Part shown: positions 29,198 through 38,439 of the stretch, piece after piece | Position numbering within the stretch: the first letter of the stretch is position 1 | How the letters are laid out: every line of letters begins with the position of its first letter | Assembly: GCA_943370595.1 (NCBI GenBank) | Contig: CALRRO020000007.1 | Coordinates: forward strand, 62,001 to 126,000 | Direction of reading: 5' to 3' | Origin: Piscinibacter sp943370595 | Lineage (GTDB): Bacteria > Pseudomonadota > Gammaproteobacteria > Burkholderiales > Burkholderiaceae_C | DNA length: 64,000 bases | The notes under the pieces: model-generated | What the model saw: the letters and a program-made list of their open reading frames with translations, nothing else | Told to the model about the DNA's origin: nothing | The model's database searches: none | Made by a program: the position numbers and the translations under genes

Positions 29198-29452
29198 TCA
29201 GCCGCCCGCAATCGGCGGCCAGATGGCGAGCACGTCGCCATCCTTCAGCACATGGCTCAGGCGCTGATCGGGCGGTACGTAGACGCCGTTGACGAGCACC
29301 AGGTGCACCAGTTTCTCCGGCAGGCCGAAGGGCTCGATCACCTGGGCGATCGGGCTGCCCTCGGGCAGCTCGAGCGCCACGCGGTTGTCGTAGCGGTGCT
29401 CGGCGGGCAGGTACTGCGTCAGGCTGGCGTAGAGCTTGAAGGTAATCTTCAT
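29198..29452 (-). CDS. aorD: MoaD/ThiS-like sulfur carrier (aorD type)
   Basis: An 84-residue ubiquitin-fold protein. The start MKITFKLYASLTQYLP, the hydrophobic LVLVNGVYVPPDQRLSHVLKDGDVLAIWPPIAGG and the terminal Gly-Gly are diagnostic of MoaD/ThiS proteins. These are activated as adenylates and thiocarboxylated to provide sulfur for molybdopterin or thiamin. In aor operons such proteins are thought to serve the tungsten-pterin cofactor. The ATG at 29452 overlaps the aorC stop (ATGA). No ThiF/MoeB-like activating enzyme is encoded in this operon, so activation must use one from elsewhere. Confidence 0.87.
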   Translation of the reverse strand: MKITFKLYASLTQYLPAEHRYDNRVALELPEGSPIAQVIEPFGLPEKLVHLVLVNGVYVPPDQRLSHVLKDGDVLAIWPPIAGG

Positions 29453-30720
29453 TTCGGCGGAACGAGCGCCCGCATGCTCTGCCCCTGCGCGCTGGCCAGG
29501 TAGGCCTCCATCAGCAGCGTCGGGTCGTGCTTGAGCTTGTCCTTCCACTCGCCAAGCTTCACCTGGCCTTCGACCAGGCCGCGCATCACGCCGACGTGCT
29601 CCGTCCAGCCGATGCTGTTGCAGCCGACCATCACGTCGTCCTTGAACTGCAGGCTCAGGTGCCGGCCGGCCGGCCGATCGGTGAGCTCGACGTGCTCGCC
29701 ATCGGCCACGCCCTGCCAGTTGCCGAAACTGGTCGAGATCAGGCCCAGCGTGTCGAGCACGTTGATCTGGGTGACGCCCTTGAGCACGGCCTGGCGGCCG
29801 ACCATGTTCATCGCGGCGATGTAGGCCTGGTCGGCGGCGTTCGGCTGGATGGCGCTGACGATGGTCTTGCCGCTGACGATGTCGAAGGCTTCGGCGCAGT
29901 CGCCCGCGGCGTAGACGTTCGGCACGGTGGTCTGCAGGTGCTCGTCGGTGAGCACGCCGACCAGGCACTTGATCGGCGAGTCCTTCAGGAAGCCGATGTT
30001 CGGCTTCACGCCGGTGGCGCTGATGACGAGGTCGACCTCGAGCGCCTGGCCGTTGGAGAGCTTCACCTTCATCGCGCCGCCCGCGGCCGCCTCGATCGCC
30101 TCGACCCGCGCGCCGGTGAAGACACGCACGCCCTTCTTCTCGCACCAGTCCTTGATCATGCCGCCGGCCGTCGGGCCCATCATGCGCGGCACCATGCGGT
30201 CGCCCATCTCGACGACCGTCAGCTCGACGCCGCGCGCCGCCAGCGCCTCCATGATGATGCAGCCGATGAAGCCGGCGCCCATCTGCAGGACGCGCGCGCC
30301 CTTGCCGGCGCGGGCCATGATCGCGCGCGCATCGGCCAGGGTCCAGCAGCTGTGCACGTTCGGCAGGTCCATGCCGGGGATCGGCGGGCGCACCGGGCTG
30401 GAGCCGGTGGCGATCAGCAGCCGGTCGTAGGGCAGCGAGGAGCCGTCTTCCAGATGCACCTGGTGGCGCCCGGTGTCGATGCCCTTGGCGCGGCCGCGCT
30501 TGAGCTCGATGCGCAGGCTGTCGAAGTGGCCGGCGCTGTGGCGCAGGTGCGTGCCCTCTTCCTGCACGTTGCCGATCAGCAGGTAGGGGATCGCCATGCG
30601 CGAGTACGGCGCCTCCGGCTCGTCGCCGACCAGCACGATGCGGTCGTTCGGGGCGTGCTTGCGGATCGTCTCCGCGGCGATCACGCCGGCCGGGCCGGCG
30701 CCGAGGATCACGTGGTTCAT
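29449..30720 (-). CDS. aorC: FAD-dependent NAD(H) oxidoreductase subunit of aldehyde oxidoreductase (AorC type)
   Basis: A 423-residue pyridine-nucleotide disulfide oxidoreductase-fold protein. It has an FAD-binding N-terminus (VILGAGPAGVIAAETIRKHAP), an NAD-binding loop in the middle (LQMGAGFIGCIIMEALAARGVELTVVEMGDRM) and the family FAD motif near residue 290 (TTVPNVYAAGDCAEA). In Aromatoleum AorABC this subunit lets the enzyme reduce NAD+. A ribosome site AAGGAAG precedes the ATG. It is separated from aorB by 68 bases holding a strong terminator-like hairpin, unlike the tight junctions elsewhere in the operon. It is coupled to the MoaD-like gene downstream. Confidence 0.9.
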   Translation of the reverse strand: MNHVILGAGPAGVIAAETIRKHAPNDRIVLVGDEPEAPYSRMAIPYLLIGNVQEEGTHLRHSAGHFDSLRIELKRGRAKGIDTGRHQVHLEDGSSLPYDRLLIATGSSPVRPPIPGMDLPNVHSCWTLADARAIMARAGKGARVLQMGAGFIGCIIMEALAARGVELTVVEMGDRMVPRMMGPTAGGMIKDWCEKKGVRVFTGARVEAIEAAAGGAMKVKLSNGQALEVDLVISATGVKPNIGFLKDSPIKCLVGVLTDEHLQTTVPNVYAAGDCAEAFDIVSGKTIVSAIQPNAADQAYIAAMNMVGRQAVLKGVTQINVLDTLGLISTSFGNWQGVADGEHVELTDRPAGRHLSLQFKDDVMVGCNSIGWTEHVGVMRGLVEGQVKLGEWKDKLKHDPTLLMEAYLASAQGQSMRALVPPK

Positions 30721-30742
30721 GTCTTGGCTTCCTTCAAAGAAA

Positions 30743-30766
30743 GAAGGCGGTCTTGCAACCGCCTTC
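30743..30766 (-). terminator. Intrinsic terminator-like attenuator between aorB and aorC
   Basis: On the minus-strand transcript a perfect 9-bp stem (30758-30766 paired with 30743-30751, arm GAAGGCGGT) closes a 6-base loop. It is followed directly by the U-rich tail CTTTCTTTGA. It begins 22 bases after the aorB stop and ends before the aorC ribosome site. It has the form of a Rho-independent terminator but lies inside the operon, so partial read-through would lower aorC and aorD relative to aorA and aorB. Confidence 0.75.
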
Positions 30767-30788
30767 GTTCGTCACGCGCGAATGTCGA

Positions 30789-32636
30789 TCACAGGCCGAG
30801 GCGGCTGCGCGTCTCCGGCTTGAGCTGGCCGTCGCTGTCCCAGCCGCGGGCGGCGTAGTACTTCGGCAGCATCTCGGGCAGCTTGTTGACCAGGCCCTTG
30901 GCCGGGCCGGTCTTGGCCGGCTCGTTGAGCAGGCGCGGCGGCAGCGAGTCGTCCTTGGAGGTGAAGCCGGCGCGGTTGTTGAAGTCGCGCTCCATGTTCC
31001 AGATGCGCTCGCCGATCTTGGCCATGTTCTCCAGCGTGAACTCGGGCCCGCAGGCGGCGGCCACCTGCGGCGCCACGTCGGCCAGGCCCCAGGCGAAGCT
31101 GGTGAAGATGCAGATGCCGGCCGAGTCGAACGCGGCAGTGGCGTCCTGGAAGGCAATCACCAGCTCGGGCTTGCCCTCGGCGGTCAGCGGGTCGGTCTTG
31201 ACCGGGATGCCCAGCACTTCCGAGGCCACGGTGTAGCTGCGCAGGTGGCAGGCGCCGCGGTTGCTGGTCGCGTAGGTCAGGCCCATGCCCTGGATCCCGC
31301 GCGAGTCGTAGGCCGGGAACTCCTGGCCCTTGACGCTCATGCTCAGCTCGGGGTGGCCGTACTTCTTGCACAGGCGCGCCGAGCCCTGGCCGATTTCCTT
31401 GCCGAAGCCTTCGCCCTTCGCGGTGATCTCGGCAAAGTGCGCCAGCGCCTGCGCGCTGCCGAACTTGGCGTCGATGCCGAGCTGCTCGGCCGTGAGCACA
31501 CCCATCTCGTAGAGCTCCATCACCGCGCCGACGGTGGCGCCGAAGGAGATCGGATCGAAACCCTGCTCGTTGCACAGCAGGTTGGCGTACTGCAGCGCCT
31601 CCAGGTCGTTGACGCCATTGGCCGCACCGAGTGCCCAGGCCGCCTCGTACTCCAGGCCGCCGGAGGCGCCCCAATACTGCGGCTTGTTCTGCACGGTGAA
31701 GTGGCCCTGGTCCATCTTGCTGATGCGGCCGCAGGCGATCGTGCAGCCGAAGCAGGCCTGGTTGGTCACCAGCTGCTTCTTGCCATCGGTCTTGCGCGGC
31801 GTGGCCATCGCTTCGGCGGAGATGTCCTTCGCGCCTTCGAAGGCGACGTCCTTGTGGTTGCGCGTGGGCAGCGCGCCGATCTCGTTGATGACGTTCATCA
31901 GCACCTGGGTGCCGTAGGTCGGCAGGCCCTGGCCGGTGACGGCGTTGTCGGCGAGGATCTTCTTCTTCTCGAAGGTGACCTTCATGAACTCCTTGGGGTC
32001 GGCGACGTTGCCCACGCCCTTGGTGCCGCGCACCGCGATGGCCTTCAGGTTCTTGCTGCCCATCACCGCGCCGACGCCGGAGCGGCCGGCCGCACGGTGC
32101 AGGTCGTTGACGACTGCGGCGTACAGCACCTGGTTCTCGCCAGCCAGGCCGATGCTCGACACACGCGCCAGCGGCTGCTGCAGCTGCTTCTTCAGCGTCT
32201 CTTCGGTCTCCCAGACGCTCTTGCCCCACAGGTGCGAGGCGTCGCGCAGCTCGGCGACGTCGTCCTCGATGTAGAGGAACACCGGCTTGGCCGACTTGCC
32301 TTCGAAGATGACCATGTCCCAGCCGGCCATCTTCAGCTCGGCGCCCCAGTAGCCACCGGAGTTCGAGCAGGCGATGGCCCCGGTCAGCGGGCCCTTGGTG
32401 ACGACGGTGTAGCGGCCGCCGGTGGAGGCCATCGTGCCGGTCAGCGGGCCGGTGGCCCAGATCAGCTTGTTGGCCGGCGACAGCGGGTCGACCTTGGGGT
32501 CGACCTCTTCGACGATGTACTTGGTGGCCAGGCCGCGCGAGCCGAGGTAGGCGCGCGCCCAGTCCATGTTGGTGGGTTCCGACGTGACGGTGCCGGCGGT
32601 GAGGTTGACGCGGAGGATCTTTCCAGCCCAGGACAT
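30789..32636 (-). CDS. aorB: Tungsten-containing aldehyde:ferredoxin oxidoreductase catalytic subunit (AorB type)
   Basis: A 615-residue AOR-family enzyme, normal length. Family landmarks: ILRVNLTAGTV, GSRGLATKYI, the pterin-binding RAAGRSGVGAVMGSKNLKAI (about 181-200), and the [4Fe-4S] ligands C295, C298 and C302 in CFGCTIACG, with a fourth Cys probably in DSAGIC. It oxidises aldehydes to carboxylic acids with a bis-tungstopterin cofactor in the cytosol. An AGAGGAG ribosome site precedes ATG 32636. It lies 13 bases after aorA. The gene order ferredoxin, AOR, FAD subunit, MoaD is that of Aromatoleum aorABCD. Enzymes of this type also reduce carboxylic acids in some hosts. Confidence 0.95.
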   Translation of the reverse strand: MSWAGKILRVNLTAGTVTSEPTNMDWARAYLGSRGLATKYIVEEVDPKVDPLSPANKLIWATGPLTGTMASTGGRYTVVTKGPLTGAIACSNSGGYWGAELKMAGWDMVIFEGKSAKPVFLYIEDDVAELRDASHLWGKSVWETEETLKKQLQQPLARVSSIGLAGENQVLYAAVVNDLHRAAGRSGVGAVMGSKNLKAIAVRGTKGVGNVADPKEFMKVTFEKKKILADNAVTGQGLPTYGTQVLMNVINEIGALPTRNHKDVAFEGAKDISAEAMATPRKTDGKKQLVTNQACFGCTIACGRISKMDQGHFTVQNKPQYWGASGGLEYEAAWALGAANGVNDLEALQYANLLCNEQGFDPISFGATVGAVMELYEMGVLTAEQLGIDAKFGSAQALAHFAEITAKGEGFGKEIGQGSARLCKKYGHPELSMSVKGQEFPAYDSRGIQGMGLTYATSNRGACHLRSYTVASEVLGIPVKTDPLTAEGKPELVIAFQDATAAFDSAGICIFTSFAWGLADVAPQVAAACGPEFTLENMAKIGERIWNMERDFNNRAGFTSKDDSLPPRLLNEPAKTGPAKGLVNKLPEMLPKYYAARGWDSDGQLKPETRSRLGL

Positions 32637-32649
32637 GTGTGTGCTCCTC

Positions 32650-33126
32650 TTACGCGGCAGAAGGTTGATTGCCCAGCTTGTCGGCCCAGGCCTGCATCTT
32701 GTTCAGGCCGGTCCAGTTGGCGTCGACGTAGGTGATGGCGCCGGTCGGGCAGGCGGTGGCACAGGCCGGGTCGCCGCCGCACAGGTCGCACTTCTGGACC
32801 TTGCCGGTTTCCTGCACGTAGTTGATCGTGCCGAACGGGCAGCTGATCGTGCAGACCTTGCAGCCCACGCAGGTGGTCTCGTTGACGACCTTGGCGCCGG
32901 TCAGCTTGTCCAGCGTGATCGCCTCCACCGGGCAGGCGTGCAGGCACCAGGCCTCGTCGCACTGCGTGCAGGTGTAGGGCACCTTGCGGCCGGTGTGATG
33001 GAAGTCGAACACCTTGATGCGCGACTTCGCCGTGGCGTAGGTGCCGTAGTTCTCGAACGAACAGGCCATCTCGCACTGGAGGCACCCGGTGCACTTGTCC
33101 GGGTTGATGTGGAGCGTCTTCTGCAT
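32650..33126 (-). CDS. aorA: Polyferredoxin electron-transfer subunit of aldehyde oxidoreductase (AorA type)
   Basis: A 158-residue DMSO-reductase-B/HycB-like ferredoxin. Sixteen cysteines are arranged for four [4Fe-4S] clusters: CTGCLQCEMAC at about 12-22, CTQC...CLHAC, CVGCKVCTISC and CDLC...CATAC. It carries electrons between AorB and AorC, and in the Aromatoleum enzyme AorA chains build filaments. Start at ATG 33126, with no in-frame alternative nearby. It is the first gene of the aor set; a predicted sigma-54 promoter lies at 33182-33197 and a perfect inverted repeat (33159-33180) in the presumed leader. Confidence 0.93.
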   Translation of the reverse strand: MQKTLHINPDKCTGCLQCEMACSFENYGTYATAKSRIKVFDFHHTGRKVPYTCTQCDEAWCLHACPVEAITLDKLTGAKVVNETTCVGCKVCTISCPFGTINYVQETGKVQKCDLCGGDPACATACPTGAITYVDANWTGLNKMQAWADKLGNQPSAA

Positions 33127-33158
33127 GAGCTTCCTCGGTGTTGGGGCGTCAGGCGCGT

Positions 33159-33180
33159 GCTATGCACGACCTTGCATAGC
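33159..33180. promoter_or_regulatory. Inverted repeat overlapping the predicted aorA transcription start
   Basis: GCTATGCA at 33159-33166 is repeated in inverted form at 33173-33180 around a 6-base spacer. With the sigma-54 site at 33182-33197, transcription would start near 33171, within this dyad. It could be a repressor operator or, in RNA, a 5' hairpin. No other copy is obvious in the window. Confidence 0.5.
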
Positions 33181-33181
33181 T

Positions 33182-33197
33182 TGCTGAGGGCGAGCCA
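33182..33197 (-). promoter_or_regulatory. Predicted sigma-54 promoter of aorA
   Basis: Read on the minus strand the site is TGGCTCGCCCTCAGCA, with GG and GC separated by 10 bases as sigma-54 requires. It matches TGGCACG-N4-TTGC at the key GG/GC bases but is weaker in the -12 TT. It lies about 56 bases ahead of the aorA ATG. Confidence 0.45.
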
Positions 33198-33230
33198 GAG
33201 CCACCATCCGGGGGAAACCCTAGGATTTGC

Positions 33231-33252
33231 TCCAGCGCGTCACAGCGCTGGA
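33231..33252. promoter_or_regulatory. Perfect 8-bp inverted repeat upstream of aorA (activator site or terminator)
   Basis: TCCAGCGC (33231-33238) is repeated in inverted form (33245-33252) around GTCACA. It begins 18 bases after the stop of the binding-protein gene and lies about 35 bases upstream of the sigma-54 site. It could be an upstream activator sequence for the divergent sigma-54 activator or a terminator stem; no U-tract follows. Confidence 0.45.
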
Positions 33253-33270
33253 GGCTTCACGCGCAAAAGC

Positions 33271-34092
33271 TCAGACCGGGCGCCAGGCCAGGTTGGCGCG
33301 GGCGAAGATTTCTGCCAGGCGGCCGCTGGCGGCCAGTTGGTTGACCGCGGCCTGAAGCGCCTGCGCCAGCTCGGTGGCGTCCTTCTTCACCGCCATGCCG
33401 ACCGCCCAGCCGTCGCGCGGGGCGCGTGGCGAGGGCAGCGGCTCGATGGCGAAGCGCGCATCGCCGCGCAGCACCGCCTGCAGTTCGGACAGCAGCCCGG
33501 CGGCCACCGGCACCTCGCCACGCTGGAGTGCCCGTGCGGCCTCGACGCCGTCCTTCGACTGCGTGCGCAGGGTGTTGCGCAGGGCGCCGCTCTCGGCCCC
33601 GATCAGCAACCAGCCGGCCAGCGACTGCCCGGGCACCGCCACCGGCTTGCCGGCCAGATCGGCCAGCGCCTCCAGCTTCGGCACCTGCTCCAGATGGCGC
33701 GCCACGGCGACCCGCTCGCGCCAGTACGGCGCGAACACGCTGACCTGCGGGTTGGCATCCATCAGCGGGCGGTCCACCGGCACGTGCAGCAGCACGTCGG
33801 CCGGGCCGTAGCCGAGGTAATGGCCCTTCCAGACCATGTTGCGCAGGTCGTCGTTCATGTTCTCGTCAGCCGGGAACGGCAGCGGCGAGAAGGCCACGCC
33901 CAGCGTCTCGGCCAGCGCTCGGCCGAGCTCGACATCGATGCCACCGCCGTCGGCATGGAAGGGCGGCATGTCCTTGTACAGGCCGACGACGAGGCTGCCG
34001 CGGCTCTTCACCTTGGCCAGCGGCGTGGCCGACAGCAGCCCCGGAAGCGCAGCCAGAGCCGCCGCGCCCAGCACATGGCGGCGGCCGATCAC
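33271..34092 (-). CDS. Extracellular solute-binding protein, family 3 type (quinoprotein-associated)
   Basis: A 273-residue periplasmic binding protein. An Ala/Leu-rich signal (VLGAAALAALPGLLSATPLA) precedes SRGSLVVGLYKDMPPFHADGGGIDVELGRALAETLGV, typical of amino-acid-type SBP_bac_3 proteins. It also has DVLLHVPVDRPLMDANPQVSVFAPYWRERVAVA and a C-terminal YAXX-free basic tail. Proteins of this sort (MxaJ/XoxJ-like and the gene beside pedF) accompany PQQ alcohol dehydrogenases and are thought to act in enzyme maturation rather than transport. The GTG start overlaps the cytochrome gene stop (GTGA). No quinoprotein gene is in the window, making its partner here uncertain. Confidence 0.8.
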   Translation of the reverse strand: MIGRRHVLGAAALAALPGLLSATPLAKVKSRGSLVVGLYKDMPPFHADGGGIDVELGRALAETLGVAFSPLPFPADENMNDDLRNMVWKGHYLGYGPADVLLHVPVDRPLMDANPQVSVFAPYWRERVAVARHLEQVPKLEALADLAGKPVAVPGQSLAGWLLIGAESGALRNTLRTQSKDGVEAARALQRGEVPVAAGLLSELQAVLRGDARFAIEPLPSPRAPRDGWAVGMAVKKDATELAQALQAAVNQLAASGRLAEIFARANLAWRPV

Positions 34093-34568
34093 AGCGGCTT
34101 CTCGCGGCGGGTTTCGAGGTAGGCCTTGATCGACCAGACGGCTTCCTGGTTCATCATGCCCTCGAACGGCGGCATGTAGACCGCGCCGTTGCGCGTGCGG
34201 CCCTTGCGCACGGTGCTGGCGAAGTACTCGTCGATCTCCTTCACGCAGGCCGCCTTCTTCTTCTCGTCCTTCAGCGTCGCGCACTCGTTGTCGAGCTTGC
34301 GCAGGTCCGGCGCGATGCCGCCGGAGATCGCCTCCAGGCCGTGGCAGCGCGCGCAGTTCTGGTTGTAGGCGGAGGTGCCGACCTTCACCGCCGCCTCGTT
34401 CTTGCGGAACGGGTTCTCCACGCGCCAGGCGTCGCCGAGCTTGGGCAGCGTGCTGGTGTCGACCGCCTGCGGCGTCACGTCGCCGTGCGCCCAGGCCGGC
34501 TGCCATGCGGCGCCCGCCAGCAGCGCGCCGACAAGAAGGAATCGATGACGGGAACGGTGGCTGACCAT
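34089..34568 (-). CDS. pedF: Cytochrome c-550, PedF type
   Basis: A 159-residue periplasmic cytochrome c. The signal peptide runs to AAWQPAWA; the single haem site is C-A-R-C-H in NQNCARCHGLEAISGG (about residues 76-90), and MPPFEGMMNQEAVWSIKAYLETR contains the likely Met axial ligand. PedF-type cytochromes take electrons from PQQ alcohol dehydrogenases in pseudomonads and Burkholderiales. The ATG at 34568 has AGGAG eight bases upstream; the longer frame from 34691 is rejected because it would overlap the sigma-54 promoter. It is the first gene of the cytochrome/binding protein pair preceding aorABC. Confidence 0.87.
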   Translation of the reverse strand: MVSHRSRHRFLLVGALLAGAAWQPAWAHGDVTPQAVDTSTLPKLGDAWRVENPFRKNEAAVKVGTSAYNQNCARCHGLEAISGGIAPDLRKLDNECATLKDEKKKAACVKEIDEYFASTVRKGRTRNGAVYMPPFEGMMNQEAVWSIKAYLETRREKPL

Positions 34569-34612
34569 GCGGTTGTCTCCTGGAGGGTCGGTTTGGAATA
34601 AGCTCTGCGACT

Positions 34613-34627
34613 GCAAACGCCATGCCA
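34613..34627 (-). promoter_or_regulatory. Predicted sigma-54 promoter of the pedF-type operon
   Basis: The minus-strand sequence TGGCATGGCGTTTGC matches TGGCACG-N4-TTGC with one change, and the GG and GC elements have 10-base spacing. Transcription would start about 12 bases downstream, about 33 bases ahead of the cytochrome ATG. A sigma-54 activator gene diverges from it. This is among the best -24/-12 matches in the window. Confidence 0.7.
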
Positions 34628-34722
34628 CGAGCAGGTGTCTCAAAGCTGAACAGTCGGGCCCACGGAGTCCGTGCTGTCCCGCAGTGGACAAGCCCTACCA
34701 ACTGCCGGACAGTCGCGCCCAG

Positions 34723-34740
34723 CGTGCGGTGAACCGCACG
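34723..34740. promoter_or_regulatory. Candidate upstream activator site for the sigma-54 activator
   Basis: CGTGCGGT (34723-34730) is repeated in inverted form (34733-34740) with a 2-base spacer. It lies roughly 96-127 bases upstream of the -24 element at 34627, the normal range for enhancer-binding-protein sites, and just ahead of the activator gene itself. Other dyads nearby (34661-34673 and 34675-34690) are alternative sites. Confidence 0.45.
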
Positions 34741-34793
34741 ACGATGAAACGATGGAGACAGCCTGCGCCAGCGCGGGCAAGGCAGACGAAGTC

Positions 34794-36881
<2,088 letters not shown>

Positions 36882-37072
36882 GCGCGGCACACACGCTGCG
36901 CAAGCGGCCTCGGGATATCCCTGTGCCAGCGCCCCACGCGGCTGCTCCCGGCTGGAACAATCCACTCGCCTCGGCCGCGCGTTTGCACGGCGCTTGCCCG
37001 GCATGTGCCCGGTGCCGCACAGCGGCATGGCTCTTGCAGCCTCGTGCAGAGCATGCACGCCTCGAGAACGCC

Positions 37073-37762
37073 ATGAAGATCCACGTGCTCGGCACAGGGG
37101 GCCGCGCAGATTGCCGTCAATGCACCGCCGGTGCAGCCGACGGCCGGGCGCTCCCGTCGCGGCTGGCCGGCGCCATCGCCGTGGCCGGCGAGGAACAGCG
37201 CTGGCTGCTGGTCAATGCGGCAGCGGAGATCGCACACCACTCGCACATCGAGCACGCGGCGCGGCACGGCCACATTGCCGGCATCGTGCTGCTCGACGCC
37301 CAGCTCGAACACGCCGCGAGCCTGGCCGAACTCAGCCGCCTCGGGCCGCTGAACCTCTATGCCACGCCGGCCGTGTTCGAGGAGCTGACCAGCCGACTGC
37401 CGATGCTCGGCCTGCCCGAGGGCGGCAGTGCAATGCGCTGGCACCTGCTGCCGGTGGCCGGCGACGTGCGCAGCGCCGAGTTCCGCGTCGAGGGCATCGA
37501 GTCGCTGCGGTTCGTCGCCGTCGACGAAGAAGGCTCGGCCGCGCCCTACTCGCCCTGGCGCCGCGAGGCGGTGGTCGGCGAGAGCATCGCGCTGTTCGTC
37601 GAAGACCTCTGCGACGGCCAGCGCCTGGTCTGTTCGCCTCGTGCCCGCGGCGACGTGCGGCCGCGGGCAGAAGGCGCGGACTGCCTGCTCGTCGACGGCT
37701 CGGCCTGCCCGCTCGCGGCCGGCATCGAGGTCGCGTTCGACGGCATGGAGATCGGCCTGTGA
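37073..37762 (+). CDS. PqqB-like metallo-hydrolase-fold protein, shortened
   Basis: A 229-residue protein resembling coenzyme PQQ biosynthesis protein B. It begins MKIHVLGTGG, has an early Cys pair (CRQC, about residues 14-17), then RWLLVNAAAEIAHH, GIVLLDAQLEHAASLAELSRLGPLNLYATPAVFEEL and LPMLGLPEGGSAMRWHLLPV, in PqqB order. True PqqB is about 300 residues and carries an H-x-H-x-D-H-like metal site; here only DAQLEHA is kept and the C-terminal part is short, so catalysis is doubtful. No pqqA, C, D or E is nearby. Its stop overlaps the start of the MotA/ExbB-like gene, so it belongs to that envelope cluster. Confidence 0.75.
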   Translation: MKIHVLGTGGRADCRQCTAGAADGRALPSRLAGAIAVAGEEQRWLLVNAAAEIAHHSHIEHAARHGHIAGIVLLDAQLEHAASLAELSRLGPLNLYATPAVFEELTSRLPMLGLPEGGSAMRWHLLPVAGDVRSAEFRVEGIESLRFVAVDEEGSAAPYSPWRREAVVGESIALFVEDLCDGQRLVCSPRARGDVRPRAEGADCLLVDGSACPLAAGIEVAFDGMEIGL

Positions 37763-38436
37763 TGCGCGCTGCCTCGCCACCGCGCCCCGGCGCGCCGGCG
37801 CTCGAGCCGATCTGGCTGGAGTGGTTCGCACTCGCCGGCATGCTTGCCTTCGCGACCTGGCTGCTCGGCGGCCGCGGCGTGTGGGCGCTGCTGCTGCACT
37901 CCGACCCGACCGGGCTGACGCTGGTGATCATCGTGATCTTCGTCGCCGCGACCCTCTGGTGCGGCGCGCGCGCCCGCGAACTGCAACAGCAGCGGCGCTG
38001 GCTGGAAGACGCGCGGGAGGCTCATGGCGGCACGGCCGCCACAGGCTGGGCGGCCGACTACTGGGCCGCGCTGCGCACCGCGCCGCGCGATGCCGGCGCG
38101 CCGCTGGACGTGCTGCTCGAGCGTTGCCACGGCCCGCACCACACCGCGTGGTGGGTCAATGGCATCCAGCTCAAGCTCGGCCTGCTGGGCAAGGTGATCG
38201 GCTTCTCGATCCTCGCCATCGAGATCGGCCAGATCCAGAACTTCGACGCCTCGCAGTCGCAGGAACTGCTGCGCAGCCTGACCACCGGCCTGGGCGTCGC
38301 GCTGCTGACGACGATGGTCGGCCTGGTCGGCAACATCCTGCTCGGCCTGCAGCTGACGCGGCTGGACCGCTATGCCGACGTGCTGGTGGCCGACGCGCAG
38401 CGGCACGGCATGACCCTCGCCACCGCGGAGCGCTGA
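37762..38436 (+). CDS. MotA/TolQ/ExbB-family proton channel protein
   Basis: A 224-residue membrane protein. It has an N-terminal pair of helices (EWFALAGMLAFATWLLGG and GLTLVIIVIFVAATLWCGA), a cytoplasmic loop, and two C-terminal helices in the MotA/ExbB signature region (KLGLLGKVIGFSILAIEIGQIQNFDASQSQELLRSLTTGLGVALLTTMVGLVGNILLGLQL). The G-V-A-L-L-T-T-x-x-G-L stretch is the family core. With an ExbD-like partner it would form an ion-driven motor or channel. Its ATG shares a base with the PqqB-like stop (TGATG). It is not linked to TonB, Tol or flagellar genes, so its partner process is unknown. Confidence 0.85.
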   Translation: MRAASPPRPGAPALEPIWLEWFALAGMLAFATWLLGGRGVWALLLHSDPTGLTLVIIVIFVAATLWCGARARELQQQRRWLEDAREAHGGTAATGWAADYWAALRTAPRDAGAPLDVLLERCHGPHHTAWWVNGIQLKLGLLGKVIGFSILAIEIGQIQNFDASQSQELLRSLTTGLGVALLTTMVGLVGNILLGLQLTRLDRYADVLVADAQRHGMTLATAER

Positions 38437-38439
38437 GCC

